Notes: a model not told the origin generated them from the sequence alone. A DNA stretch of 64,000 nt from Bryobacterales bacterium (GCA_003163855.1 PLRJ01000087.1:12479-76478); one strand, 5' to 3'; counted from the stretch's first letter, positions 53,527 to 63,142 are shown. Numbers and translations are program-made.

Positions 53527-55560
53527 CTACCACCCCACCCAGGTTCCGGAAAGACCAGCCAGCTGGCGCTGCATCGCCATGTATTCTTTCAAGTCGCGGC
53601 GCAGCGAACGCCCGGCGCGTTCCACGCGTACATCCTGCAGAATGACGCCGATAGCAGGAACATTCAACCGTTCCAGCAGACGCGCGCCGCGCAGCAGGTC
53701 GGGCCGCGTGTTCATACCCGCCTGCACGACAACCAGGGTCATGTCGGCTTCGGCCGCCAGACGTTCGGTTTCGGCCGAGAAGACCAGCGCTGGAGCATCC
53801 ATCAAAACGACCGAACAGTCTTCCAGGTCCTCGGCGAGGGAAACGCCCGGGCCGATCAACCTGGTTTGGCCATTGGCCTGGCGAAACTCCGAATCAAGCC
53901 GCCGGCGTCCCGGGCGAACCGTAACATTGATCTTGTGGTCGCCAAGCTGACGTGCGATGTCGCGCATTAATGAGGGCGGCACCGGCTGTTTCAGCCCGGT
54001 CAAGAGGACCGTTCTGGCACCTTCGGCAATGCCCCGTTCAATGCCCGCGATCAGCCGCCGCAAATGTTCATCGGCAAAGGCCTCAATTTTTGGAGTACGG
54101 GAAATGGTCATGCCCACCACCGGGAATCCAAGAATTCTTTCGATGCTGGCAGGGTCATAGATACGGGAATCGAGCAGGTCGAGCGCTACAGGAAGCGCCA
54201 GTCCGAAGAATAAGGCGGCGGCAAATACAGTCGCCAACGCTTTCATCCGCTGGCTCTTGAGCGGCCACTCGGGCGGCTGAGCGCTCGAAAACACACGCAT
54301 GGCCCCGCCTGTGGAGTTGCGCAGACTGATGTCTTCAAGCTGGCTCTCAACGCGCGTCAAATGCTCCTGAATTCTGGCAATGTCGGCATTCACAATTTCC
54401 GCCTGACCAAGATTTCTAGTCATGTTCGGAATGTTGGCTGTAGCCGCATTAATCTCCTCAGTCAAATCGTTTTCCACCCGGCGCGCCTCTTCCACCTGGG
54501 CCTTGTATTTTGCCAGCAGCTGTTGAGAAACTTTGGGAACTCGATCGCCGCCCGGTCCGCGCTGCAGTTCGGCATCGATAGAAGCCAGTTCCGCTTCGGC
54601 CTGTTTACGGTACGGGTGCGACGGAGTCATCGATTTAATGCGTTCCCGCAGTTCAAACTGCCGCTGCAGCAAAGTAGACGTGACAGAAGTGGTGGCGGGA
54701 TTTGAGCTGGCAATCTGCTCGGCATCGGAAGCCAGAGTGGACTGTCCCTCTTGCAGGTGTTCTTCTGCCTGCACACGGGCGGCGTGCGCCGCCGACAGGG
54801 ACCGGCGCAACTGCACCAGAACTTCGTCGTCTGGAAGGATGGTGTTCTGGTGAAGGTTGACTACCTGCAAAGACTCAGACAGGCGCGCGCGCAACTCCAA
54901 TTGCTGCTGCAACTCTTTCTGCAAAGCGGCCTTTTGAATGTATAAGACAGAGCCGCGATCGGAACGTCCCGAAGCGTCGGGCCGCGTTCCCGCTTCCAGA
55001 AAGCTGGCCGCGACGGTATTCACAATAGCCGCCGCCATGCGCGGATCGGCATTGGTGATTTGAATGCTAACTTCGTAGCTGTCCGGTACGCGCTGAACTT
55101 CCAGCGTCTTACGCAGGCGGTCCACAGCGTTTCGTTCGTTCTCGCCTGCAAAACGCCACGGAGTGCCCTTGTTAGCCAGTTGGTGGATGGCGTCGCTCAG
55201 CGTGTCGTAATGCAGAATCGACATGATCTGCTGGTTGACAAAAGTCGGATACGGTTGCGCCGCCACGCCATCGCCGGCGTCATCCCTTGCCATATCAGGC
55301 GGAACGTAGATGGTCGTCTCGGCCTGATAGACGGGCCGTATTGTTTTATAGGCCCACAGCGTCCCGATACCTACGATCAGCAGGAAGACAAACACGGACA
55401 AACGCCAGTGCCGCTCCAGGCTGTCCATTAAGTCCAGTTCCATTCCGTGTGTGGGAGCGGCTGGGGGTGGCGGCGGCTGATTTCGATAAACCGCTGCCGA
55501 AGAGTGGAGAACCAGGGCTTTATCGCTGTCAGGCGCTGGTGATTTGCGAAGCATTGACAT
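53527..55560 (-). CDS. Wzz/Wzc-like chain-length protein with degenerate ATPase domain
   Basis: The 677-residue protein has the Wzz architecture: a first membrane helix (LSVFVFLLIVGIGTLWAY), a long periplasmic coiled coil, a second helix (ALATVFAAALFFGLALPVAL) and a cytoplasmic P-loop-like domain from about 500. In Wzc that domain carries GxxxGxGK and a Tyr-rich tail. Here the Walker A position reads LLTGLKQPVPPSLMRDIARQ with no Lys-Ser/Thr, Walker B-like CSVVLMDAPAL is kept, and there is no tyrosine cluster. It would fit a scaffold that sets chain length but no longer acts as a tyrosine kinase. It follows wza in the operon. Confidence 0.88.
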   Translation of the reverse strand: MSMLRKSPAPDSDKALVLHSSAAVYRNQPPPPPAAPTHGMELDLMDSLERHWRLSVFVFLLIVGIGTLWAYKTIRPVYQAETTIYVPPDMARDDAGDGVAAQPYPTFVNQQIMSILHYDTLSDAIHQLANKGTPWRFAGENERNAVDRLRKTLEVQRVPDSYEVSIQITNADPRMAAAIVNTVAASFLEAGTRPDASGRSDRGSVLYIQKAALQKELQQQLELRARLSESLQVVNLHQNTILPDDEVLVQLRRSLSAAHAARVQAEEHLQEGQSTLASDAEQIASSNPATTSVTSTLLQRQFELRERIKSMTPSHPYRKQAEAELASIDAELQRGPGGDRVPKVSQQLLAKYKAQVEEARRVENDLTEEINAATANIPNMTRNLGQAEIVNADIARIQEHLTRVESQLEDISLRNSTGGAMRVFSSAQPPEWPLKSQRMKALATVFAAALFFGLALPVALDLLDSRIYDPASIERILGFPVVGMTISRTPKIEAFADEHLRRLIAGIERGIAEGARTVLLTGLKQPVPPSLMRDIARQLGDHKINVTVRPGRRRLDSEFRQANGQTRLIGPGVSLAEDLEDCSVVLMDAPALVFSAETERLAAEADMTLVVVQAGMNTRPDLLRGARLLERLNVPAIGVILQDVRVERAGRSLRRDLKEYMAMQRQLAGLSGTWVGW

Positions 55561-55566
55561 ACGCGC

Positions 55567-56637
55567 TTACTTTCCCCCCGCGATGGCGCCGAACATCAGA
55601 AGCGATCCCGCAGGGCTGAATTTGTTCAGAACATACCCAAACTTGCCTAAACCGCTCTTGGGCACATAAATTACGTCGCCACGCTGCAGCGACACTTCGA
55701 TGGTTTGCGACTTCCCGGGCGCCAACATATCTTTCAAAGAAACTTCACGGGTCTGGCCGGTAGAGGGCCGCACAATGCGAATTTTGTCGGTGGCCGCATC
55801 TTCATTTAAGCCCGCCATCGCCAGCACGTCCACCAGCCGGGTGTCCGAGGTTAGCCGAAACGCACCAGGATGCAGCACCTGGCCTAACACCGAAACCAGC
55901 GCCTCCTGTTCATCCGGCACGAAGACAACATCATCCCGCCGCAGATGCAGATCCACCCCCGAACCGCTGGCAAACAGATCCTGCATATCGACCCAGAGCA
56001 CCTGTTCGGTGCCGCGGTAAATAGCGCAGCGGCTGATCATAGCCGCCGGCGAACCGGTCTTCGTCACCGGGTTGATGGTTCCGTCCGCCGGGCGTGGGCT
56101 GTAAGCTCCGCTCTTGGCCAGCGCTTCCAGCAAAGTAGGAGCGGTATCGAAATAAAGGGGGCCGGGCGACGATACGCGGCCTACCACCACGATCCGGTTA
56201 GAAGAGTATTTGGTTACCTGCACCGTGACGCTGACATTGGAGTAGAATTGCGTCCAGGCCTTGGCCATAGCTGCGGCAGCGGCTTCGCGCGTCATCCCGC
56301 TCACCTTCATCGGCCCCGCCAGCGGCAGCGTGATTCTTCCGTCCGGTCCCACCACGTGATGCCCCTGCAGATCGCTCTGGGTGGGCACCTGAATGTCGAT
56401 CTCGTCGCCTGCCCCGATGGTGTATTCCTGCACCGACGCAGCTTCAAACTCGCGCAACAGTTCCGCCTGGCTCAGCTTGAGGCCCGACGTGCCGGTCACC
56501 GGATTCACCGGGCGATCGTTGACGTCGCCGGCATGATCCGTCTCCGAGGCAAGACAAACCGCACCTCCCCCCAGCAGCGTTGCAGCCACGAAAACGGCAC
56601 CGCATACGTGCATTCTGGTTAAGAAACGGTCGAACAT
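55567..56637 (-). CDS. Wza-like polysaccharide export protein with SLBB domains
   Basis: About 356 residues with a signal region (MFDRFLTRMHVCGAVFVAAT), then the Poly_export domain (EYTIGAGDEIDIQVPTQSDL and VGPDGRITLPLAGPMKVSGM) and two to three SLBB domains (RIVVVGRVSSPGPLYFD, ALVSVLGQVLHPGAFRLTSD and EVSLQRGDVIYVPKSG). It forms the outer-membrane exit channel in Wzy-dependent export. Start ATG 56637 is chosen because GGAGG is directly upstream; the ORF extends to 56649. It partners with the Wzc-like gene directly after it. Confidence 0.92.
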   Translation of the reverse strand: MFDRFLTRMHVCGAVFVAATLLGGGAVCLASETDHAGDVNDRPVNPVTGTSGLKLSQAELLREFEAASVQEYTIGAGDEIDIQVPTQSDLQGHHVVGPDGRITLPLAGPMKVSGMTREAAAAAMAKAWTQFYSNVSVTVQVTKYSSNRIVVVGRVSSPGPLYFDTAPTLLEALAKSGAYSPRPADGTINPVTKTGSPAAMISRCAIYRGTEQVLWVDMQDLFASGSGVDLHLRRDDVVFVPDEQEALVSVLGQVLHPGAFRLTSDTRLVDVLAMAGLNEDAATDKIRIVRPSTGQTREVSLKDMLAPGKSQTIEVSLQRGDVIYVPKSGLGKFGYVLNKFSPAGSLLMFGAIAGGK

Positions 56638-57158
56638 TCTTCCCTCCACTGATCTAACTTTTTACGAGGCCGCACAACGGCGGGAATGCCCACCGCGATC
56701 GAACCTTCCGGAACATCGGTTAACACCACGGCATTAGCTCCGATGCTGGAATCGTCTCCAATTCGGATCTCGCCCAAAATCTTTGCGCCGGCGCCAATAT
56801 CCACTCGATTACCAATCACCGGCGAGCCGCGCTTGCCGGTACGGCGCAGGCCAATCGTGACGCCGTTTCGTAACACCACGTCGTCGCCTAAGCGCGCATC
56901 GCCGCTAACCACCACACCTTGTGGATGGTCAATCCGGACGCGCCGTCCCAGTTGCGCCTCGCAGGGCACTTCCGCTCCGGTCGCCATCAGCACAAAGGCA
57001 AACGCCAGCTTGTAGGCAAAGGAAAACGGCACTCGCACCAGCCGCCAGGGAATCGTGTAACGCCAGCAGCCGAAACGGTAGACCACCATCACCCACATGC
57101 CAGGGCACAGGGGATCGCGGCCGTAGGTCTGCCAGTCTTCGCGCAGATTGTCAAACAT
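56619..57158 (-). CDS. Serine-acetyltransferase-like hexapeptide O-acetyltransferase
   Basis: About 179 residues beginning MFDNLREDWQTYGRDPLCPG, then a hexapeptide-repeat domain (RIDHPQGVVVSGDARLGDDV, LRNGVTIGLRRTGKRGSPVI, GNRVDIGAGAKILGEIRIGD and DSSIGANAVVLTDVPEGSIA) closing with VGIPAVVRPRK. This is the CysE/colanic-acid acetyltransferase branch. It probably acetylates the polysaccharide or a precursor. Start ATG 57158 overlaps the end of the upstream GT2 gene and has GGAGG upstream; the open frame to 57257 is not used. Confidence 0.85.
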   Translation of the reverse strand: MFDNLREDWQTYGRDPLCPGMWVMVVYRFGCWRYTIPWRLVRVPFSFAYKLAFAFVLMATGAEVPCEAQLGRRVRIDHPQGVVVSGDARLGDDVVLRNGVTIGLRRTGKRGSPVIGNRVDIGAGAKILGEIRIGDDSSIGANAVVLTDVPEGSIAVGIPAVVRPRKKLDQWREECSTVS

Positions 57159-58377
57159 TGTTGACCTCCGGCTGAGGCTCGGGCTGCACCTCTGGTTTTC
57201 CATCGCCGGCACGGGGCGTGCGCGTCCACTGCGCACCTTTGCGTGACGACTTAACAATGGCGGCCATACGCGTCAGTTTCCAAAAGACATAGGCGGGCGC
57301 CGACACTAATGCCATGGCGCTCGCGCGGACATTTCCGCTCAATCCTACTGCCGTCGCCACATGCGCCAGCAACATGGCCAGCAAAAAAATTCCGTAGTAG
57401 CGAAATGCGGCCACGGGAAACGCACAAAGCGCAAGCGAAATCAGCGCCAGATAGGCCAGCGGCATCGTCAACAGTTCGAACAGCGGCTCGGCTACCAGGA
57501 ACTTGCCGCGCAGCACTTGCGCTGCAAGCTTGGGAATCCACATGCCCGCTACCCGCGCCCGGCCACCTTCCCAGCGCGCACGCTGTGTCAGTTGCGCGGC
57601 TTCATCGTTCGGTATATCCCCGTAGACAGTGGCGGCGTTGGCAAAACGAACGGTTTTGCCCGCATCCACCAACAGCAAATGATATTCCAGATCTTCCACA
57701 ATTGAATCCGCCGAGTAAGGAACCGCCTGCAAAGTGGCGCGGCTGAGTGCAAAACCATTGCCAAGAATGCCGGCCGACAAACCCCAACCATCGCGTCCCT
57801 TAGGCCTTAGCACGTTGATGGCCAGAAAGGCTACATCCATCAGGCGCTTGCGCTCGGAATCAAGCGGCGGCATGACGCGATAGCGCGCCTGCATGGCGTC
57901 GGCTCCGGCCAGTAGCCCCCGGGCGATCTCCGGCACCAGGTTGGGCGAAACGACTGAATCGGCATCGACGATCAAAAACCCGTCGTAGCCTTCGGCGATT
58001 AACAGATCCAGGGCAAATCGCAACGCATAGCCCTTGCCGCGCAGTTGGGCGTTTTCACGGACCAGAACACGCGCGCCCGCCTGACGTGCCTTTTCGGCGG
58101 TCGCATCGGTACAGTTGTCGGCCACTACCGCCACAGTACAGCGCGGACCGCCCTTGGCTGAAGCGAACAAACTGGCAACACAACGTGCTATCAACACTTC
58201 TTCGTTATGCGCCGGGATAATGACGGCAAGCGAAAAGTTCTCGATTCCAGCGGCCGAGGGCAACGCACGCCGGAGCAAAGCACCGCCGGTGACGAGCATC
58301 AACTCGAGGGCTCCTGGCAGCGTCGCCAGGGTAGCAGCGGCCCCTACCGGGAGCAGAATTTCTCGCAGAAGATCCAT
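57151..58377 (-). CDS. Membrane glycosyltransferase family 2
   Basis: About 408 residues with a hydrophobic N-terminus (LPVGAAATLATLPGALELML), a GT-A catalytic part (LAVIIPAHNEEVLIARCVAS, VADNCTDATAEKARQAGARV, FLIVDADSVVSPNLV and the late EDLEYHLLLVDAG with a Q/RxxRW motif QLTQRARWEGGRARVAGMW) and C-terminal membrane helices. The Q/RxxRW motif is that of processive GT2 enzymes of the cellulose/hyaluronan-synthase type, though one-sugar members exist. Start ATG 58377 overlaps the stop of the upstream wzy-like gene (TGATG), with GGAGGG before it. Confidence 0.88.
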   Translation of the reverse strand: MDLLREILLPVGAAATLATLPGALELMLVTGGALLRRALPSAAGIENFSLAVIIPAHNEEVLIARCVASLFASAKGGPRCTVAVVADNCTDATAEKARQAGARVLVRENAQLRGKGYALRFALDLLIAEGYDGFLIVDADSVVSPNLVPEIARGLLAGADAMQARYRVMPPLDSERKRLMDVAFLAINVLRPKGRDGWGLSAGILGNGFALSRATLQAVPYSADSIVEDLEYHLLLVDAGKTVRFANAATVYGDIPNDEAAQLTQRARWEGGRARVAGMWIPKLAAQVLRGKFLVAEPLFELLTMPLAYLALISLALCAFPVAAFRYYGIFLLAMLLAHVATAVGLSGNVRASAMALVSAPAYVFWKLTRMAAIVKSSRKGAQWTRTPRAGDGKPEVQPEPQPEVNNV

Positions 58378-59738
58378 CACGCGATTACCCTCCGGAACGC
58401 AAACGCAGGGGCGGCAACCACCACAGGCGAGCGCCGGGACCGGTACACCAGGCAGGCATCGCTCCAACCAAGGAAGAGAAACAAAGCGGGGAACACCTGA
58501 CCACCCAGAAAAACCGTCCCTACGGCGACAGCAATGGAAATCACAATACCGGCGAGGGTGAAAAGCATACCGCGCTGATCGAGCGTGAGGGTGTTATCCA
58601 CAAGGCCGACCCAGAGCAGGTGCACCACCGCAGCCAGCAACATAAGTACAAACAAGACCAGCCCCGTTATGCCGTACATCAGCATTAAGAGGAGATACCA
58701 GTTGTCGATGGAACCCATGCCGGGCACGCGCGGCCAATAGGTGGATCCCCAACCCCAGAAGCGCTGCTGCGCGGCAATGTCGGAGTATTCGGCCACCAGT
58801 CTGGTGCGATATTCTGCCGATGCCAACTCTTCCTGACTCTCCTTGTCAGCTTGTGAGGTGTTTACATAAGACTTCCCGCCCAGATAAACTAGGCCCCCGC
58901 CAATTACCAGAACAATCACGGCCAAGCGCGCCGCGCGCCAGCGATTCTGCGCGGTTCCTACCAAAGCGATAATCAAGCCCACCATGGTCGCCAGCCAAGG
59001 GCCGCGCGAGATCGTCATGATACTTCCCGCGATCAGCCCTACCAGCATGGCCTTTGCTTTATCGATACGCAGAGTCGGGAACCAGCTGAAGCGCCTCTCC
59101 CATAGTCCAAAGCGCATCGCATACCGATGCAGAATAATGGCAATCGCCAGCATCGCGCCCATAAAAATGGCGTGTCCGAAAGGACCCGCAACGCGGCCCA
59201 ACCCATAGCGAAACTGGGTGAACCAGGGGTCGTAGGAGGAGAAAAAACGGCCGAAAACCATGCGGAACGGGTTCACTCCTAGGCGAAATTCATAGGCGGA
59301 GAGGATGGAGTCTACAAACAGGCAGAAGACAAAGCGGCGAATGATGGCCACCCGCATCCCGGTTTGCTCTATCAACAGCTTGCCCGCCATGTAAGGCAGC
59401 AATCCGATCATAATCGGCTTTAAAATACGGTAAACGATATCGGTCAATCCACCTGCGTGAATATCGGAGATGATGGTCCAGGCAATAAACAAAATCACTC
59501 CGGCATCAGTTAGCGACCAGCGCCAGCGGCCGTTCAAACACCACCAGCACAGCGCTGCGCCGATGGGTAAAAGCGCATACTCATTAAAGTTGAGCGGCGG
59601 CCATCCAAACAGATAAGCGTCGGGCAGCAGCAGCAAAATAGGCAAGTAGACCCGATAGAGGGCCGCCTCCACTGATGCATAGTAAATTACCGCTACGGAA
59701 GCCACCGCCGGCAAAGCTATGATGGGATCTATCGTCAT
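58377..59738 (-). CDS. Wzy-like O-antigen polymerase/ligase membrane protein
   Basis: The 453-residue protein has about 12 membrane segments and a periplasmic loop (YRTRLVAEYSDIAAQQRFWG then STYWPRVPGMGSIDNWYLLL) of the O-antigen ligase/Wzy family. The family member polymerises lipid-linked repeat units. Together with Wzx, Wza and the Wzc-like protein it completes a Wzy-dependent system. Its stop overlaps the start of the next gene. A 216-base gap separates it from the STAS-fused WecG gene upstream. Confidence 0.85.
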   Translation of the reverse strand: MTIDPIIALPAVASVAVIYYASVEAALYRVYLPILLLLPDAYLFGWPPLNFNEYALLPIGAALCWWCLNGRWRWSLTDAGVILFIAWTIISDIHAGGLTDIVYRILKPIMIGLLPYMAGKLLIEQTGMRVAIIRRFVFCLFVDSILSAYEFRLGVNPFRMVFGRFFSSYDPWFTQFRYGLGRVAGPFGHAIFMGAMLAIAIILHRYAMRFGLWERRFSWFPTLRIDKAKAMLVGLIAGSIMTISRGPWLATMVGLIIALVGTAQNRWRAARLAVIVLVIGGGLVYLGGKSYVNTSQADKESQEELASAEYRTRLVAEYSDIAAQQRFWGWGSTYWPRVPGMGSIDNWYLLLMLMYGITGLVLFVLMLLAAVVHLLWVGLVDNTLTLDQRGMLFTLAGIVISIAVAVGTVFLGGQVFPALFLFLGWSDACLVYRSRRSPVVVAAPAFAFRRVIA

Positions 59739-59954
59739 CCGCCCTTAATCGCCTTCCCAAGACGAACGAAAGGTGTCAACAATGGTGTTCGCAAGCATGT
59801 TTGGTCGAGCGCGGGCTGAATCCGTATCATATCCCTCTTCGACCGTTTTCGGCTTGTCTACACTGCTGACAGCGATATCATCTTCCTTTTTGCGTCTGTT
59901 GGCTTCTCGCATTCATTTGCCGCATAAAAGCGGGCTAAGTTATACCCTTATCCC
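59739..59954. other. Gap between the STAS-fused transferase and the wzy-like gene
   Basis: No gene or terminator-like stem is seen. It is long enough to carry a promoter for the core operon (wzy to wzx), but no clear consensus pair is visible. Confidence 0.3.
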
Positions 59955-61199
59955 TTATGCCGCCCCGGCTACCTGAGGCTCGGAATCAACGACGGCTTGG
60001 CGGCGTAGAATCTGCCCGACTGCATCCCTAACTGTATCGGCGGATTGGAGCAGACCTTCAAAATGCGCAGCGCGCAACTGGCGCTTGAGCGAGCGCGAGA
60101 CGCCGGCTAGCCAGACTTCCGACTTGTTTTGACTCGCATGACGCAGCATGGCAGCCAGCGTCCAGAGTCCATCAGCGCCCAGGTGGGAAGTGGCGGTTAA
60201 ATCGAGCACCACCGACTGTCCGGAAGCGACTGCGGCAGTCATTGCGTGCGACAGTTCCGCCAGTCCGCTGCCCGTCATGGCTCCCGCTGCTGCTATGACG
60301 TTTATGCCGTTCATTGCATTCTCGCTAACTTGTAGCGGCGCAACCGGACGCCGAAAGAGGCCCTGCACGAACAATTGCACGATCAGGTAACGAATCATCC
60401 AGAGCGCGTCGGCAGAGTAGCGCGGGACCAACCGAACGGGATCCACACACATGCGGAAGATCCATTCCAAGCCCGTTTTCTGCATCCAGGCAGGGGCGCG
60501 TTTCACCGTGCCGGCCATAAAGTCCAGCGTGCCGCCAATGCCGATGCAAACCGGAACATTAAGCCGGTGACGGTTGCGGCTGATCCACTTCTCCTGCTTA
60601 GGACTGCCGAAGGCGACCAGCAGAATATCGGGTCGGGCTTCTTCGATGGCCGAAAGGATAGGCTCGTTGTCAAAGTCCTTCAGCGGGCGAACCGGTGGAG
60701 ACATGCGTCCCACTACGCGCACGCCCGGGCTCATGGTCTTCATCTGACGTTCAGCCTTTTCGGCCACCTCAGGAGTAGCTCCCAGAAGAAAAATCGTGTA
60801 GCCTTTGCGCCCCGACAGGCGGACCAGTTCAGGCACCATATCGGCGCCGGTGACTCGTTCGCGCAGCGGAATACCAAACAGGCGCGACGTCCAAACAATC
60901 GGCATCCCGTCGGCTACCACCAGATCGCACATGCAGAGAATGTGGCGGTATTCTGAATCCTTGGTTGCATGCACCAGATAATCGACGTTGGCGGTTGCCA
61001 CCTGGTGCATCCCGCCTTCTTCGATCATCTTTTCGATGACCTGGAGCGCTTCCTGCATCAGCACGTCGTCGACGGCGACGCCTGACAACCCTAAGCCATT
61101 ACGGCTCTTCTCAAAACGCTCGTCCCGTTCTTCCGCGTTGTCTTCCATTTGACTGGCCTTATTTGTAAGGGAAGAGATCCCGAAATTCATGCTGCTCAT
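59955..61199 (-). CDS. WecG/TagA-type glycosyltransferase fused to a C-terminal STAS domain
   Basis: About 414 residues from ATG 61199. The N-terminal part (about 35-290) has WecG/TagA signatures: VADGMPIVWTSRLFGIPLRE, IFLLGATPEVAEKAERQM and FGSPKQEKWISRNRHRL. The C-terminal part (about 300-400) is a STAS domain: MNGINVIAAAGAMTGSGLAE, then SVVLDLTATSHLGADGLWTL and a helix. In anti-anti-sigma STAS domains the motif is DSSGL; here it reads GADGL, so the phosphorylated Ser is absent. The fusion is unusual: a lipid-linked sugar transferase joined to a signalling or scaffold module. The long frame extends to 61274; ATG 61199 or 61190 is more likely. Confidence 0.85.
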   Translation of the reverse strand: MSSMNFGISSLTNKASQMEDNAEERDERFEKSRNGLGLSGVAVDDVLMQEALQVIEKMIEEGGMHQVATANVDYLVHATKDSEYRHILCMCDLVVADGMPIVWTSRLFGIPLRERVTGADMVPELVRLSGRKGYTIFLLGATPEVAEKAERQMKTMSPGVRVVGRMSPPVRPLKDFDNEPILSAIEEARPDILLVAFGSPKQEKWISRNRHRLNVPVCIGIGGTLDFMAGTVKRAPAWMQKTGLEWIFRMCVDPVRLVPRYSADALWMIRYLIVQLFVQGLFRRPVAPLQVSENAMNGINVIAAAGAMTGSGLAELSHAMTAAVASGQSVVLDLTATSHLGADGLWTLAAMLRHASQNKSEVWLAGVSRSLKRQLRAAHFEGLLQSADTVRDAVGQILRRQAVVDSEPQVAGAA

Positions 61200-61963
61200 A
61201 TGTACCCGCTTTAACCTCCGGCTGCCCCTACGACTGTAAATTGTGATATCTACGCCCCACTCGTTACAAACCAAATGACGACGATCGTAGGAAAACGACT
61301 AACGGAATTGGCAAAAACATTTTCCGTTCAGTGAACCCGTAGCAGTAATTTCCCACGCTGCGACTGCACAGTCAATCAACGCCGGTTTGGTGTACGGGTC
61401 GCCCATTGGAACGGAATAAGTGATCGGCACTGGGCCTGTCGAACACCCAGGTGAGCTCGGAATTTCTAAACCTTCCTCCAGAAACCCTGTTCAAAATTTG
61501 CTCCATGCTTCGCCCTTTGCATCACAAGCACCAACTAGCGGCATCATTGCTGGCTACACGGAGAGCAGGTCCACGAGACCTTATACATTTAGAGATAGGG
61601 TGACACGCTGATAAGTCACCCGTCAACCGTTTGGGGGGTACCAGCGGTTACGGATCTTAGTGGTTACGGTTTGCCAATTACAGGAAATGGCGAAAATAAG
61701 ATTAACCAAAATTGTTTTGACTTATTGTCTAAATCAAAATTAATGATCTAGCTAATATCGTGGTAAACGCGAGCGCAGAGGCAACCGCCCATTTGCGGGC
61801 TGTGTACAAGTCTTCACGAGTTCTATTGGCGAAGGGATTACAGCCGATGAGAAGAACAAGGCACATTTCGTCAATCGCCCCGAGGCTTTGACTTAGTACT
61901 TTCGCTCTCAGTACTTGCTTGGCGTCTCGGGCTCTTTGGCGGAGGCCTGGAGGCCCAGTCGCA
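61200..61963. other. Long intergenic, AT-richer region with possible promoter
   Basis: About 760 bases between the minus-strand operon and the plus-strand acyltransferase, clearly AT-richer from 61660 to 61780. A TTGACT at about 61717 with a TAATGA about 18 bases on could be a sigma-70-like promoter for the plus strand. No gene or strong hairpin is seen. The region probably contains divergent promoters and regulator sites for the whole locus. Confidence 0.4.
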
Positions 61964-63142
61964 GTGAATTCGCTGATTACACTTCGAAAAAACCTTGCGT
62001 TGAAAACTATGCCGGGCCTGAACGGGGCGCGTGCTATTGCCGCACTTCTAGTCGTTTTCCATCACTGGACGCCTTTGCTGCATTCCAGAAATCCCTTTGT
62101 CGACCTCTCTCCTGGACCGTATGCAGTTATTTTCTTTTTTGTTTTAAGCGGATTCTTAATTACGACGCTGCTGCTGCGCGAACAGGAGCAAGCGGGTTCC
62201 ATTGACATTCGCGCGTTTTGGGTTCGCCGGCTACTGCGCATACTCCCCGCCTTCTATATCTGTTTAACTCTGCAAGCCGTTCTTATCAAAAGCCTGCCCG
62301 CCGATATCATCGCCTCTTTCGCCTATGTCAACAACTACTATCAGGCCATGCGCGGCTGGGGCTATTCGGTTGTGGAGCATAGCTGGAGTCTTTCGGTCGA
62401 GGAGCAGTTTTACTTCCTGTGGCCGATAGCCTTCCTAGTCTTCGCCAGAAATCGCAAAGCTCTTAAGCTTTATCTCGTGATCGGTATTGTAGCGGTTGAA
62501 GGAGCGCGCTTTGTGGGAAATCATTTCGGCATTCCCCTTCTCTACCGCTATTTTGCCTTCGAATTTCGGTGCGATGCATTGATGATCGGTTGTTACATGG
62601 CGATTAAGCTGAAAGAGCTCGCCGAGCCTCCGCAATGGTTGCTGAGTCCGGCGCTTGGTGCGGGCCTGGTTGTCCTTTTCCCAGCGCTGATGTTTCCCTT
62701 TAAGAATCGGCTGCTGGTCGATAAATTGATTGCTCCCTTTGGCTACAGCATCGGAGCTTATGCCTCGGCTGTGCTGATCATCCAGATAGTTGCCTATGCA
62801 CCGGTCTTCTTGACCAACCCGGTGATGAACTACCTGGGCTCATTGTCGTACTCGATTTACCTCTATCACGTGATGCTTCTTGACTTGACCAGCCACCTTA
62901 TGGGGCATATGAATACGGTTGCGGTCCTTGCATTCTATGTCTGTGGAACGGTAGCGGCGGCAAGCCTGTCTCACCATTTAATCGAAAAGCCGTTTATGAA
63001 GCTCAGGTCTCGAGCGCCGTCGCCACCGAAACCAAGTTCGTTGGACCGGCTGGCGGCGGCGCTGGGCAGTCCTTCGCGCTCACCCATTGGCGCGGCCCAG
63101 CGCGAATTCGCGCGCGACATTTCTGTGGAGATTACAAAGTAA
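61964..63142 (+). CDS. Acyltransferase family 3 (OafA/YrhL-like) membrane enzyme
   Basis: About 392 residues with ten membrane helices and the family signatures MPGLNGARAIAALLVVFHHW (catalytic-type His), YAVIFFFVLSGFLITTLLLR, FWVRRLLRILPAFYICLTLQ and VEHSWSLSVEEQFYFLWPIA. It acylates a polysaccharide or lipid-linked sugar. The start GTG 61964 is chosen because GGAGG lies about ten bases upstream; TTG 61919 and ATG 62009 are alternatives. A second member (41387-42421) is at the other side of the locus. It is followed by the partial Wzz-like gene. Confidence 0.88.
   Translation: MNSLITLRKNLALKTMPGLNGARAIAALLVVFHHWTPLLHSRNPFVDLSPGPYAVIFFFVLSGFLITTLLLREQEQAGSIDIRAFWVRRLLRILPAFYICLTLQAVLIKSLPADIIASFAYVNNYYQAMRGWGYSVVEHSWSLSVEEQFYFLWPIAFLVFARNRKALKLYLVIGIVAVEGARFVGNHFGIPLLYRYFAFEFRCDALMIGCYMAIKLKELAEPPQWLLSPALGAGLVVLFPALMFPFKNRLLVDKLIAPFGYSIGAYASAVLIIQIVAYAPVFLTNPVMNYLGSLSYSIYLYHVMLLDLTSHLMGHMNTVAVLAFYVCGTVAAASLSHHLIEKPFMKLRSRAPSPPKPSSLDRLAAALGSPSRSPIGAAQREFARDISVEITK

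Noticed and set aside
55945-56622. 225-codon plus-strand frame opposite wza
   Set aside because: Antisense to the SLBB export protein, which has clear motifs.
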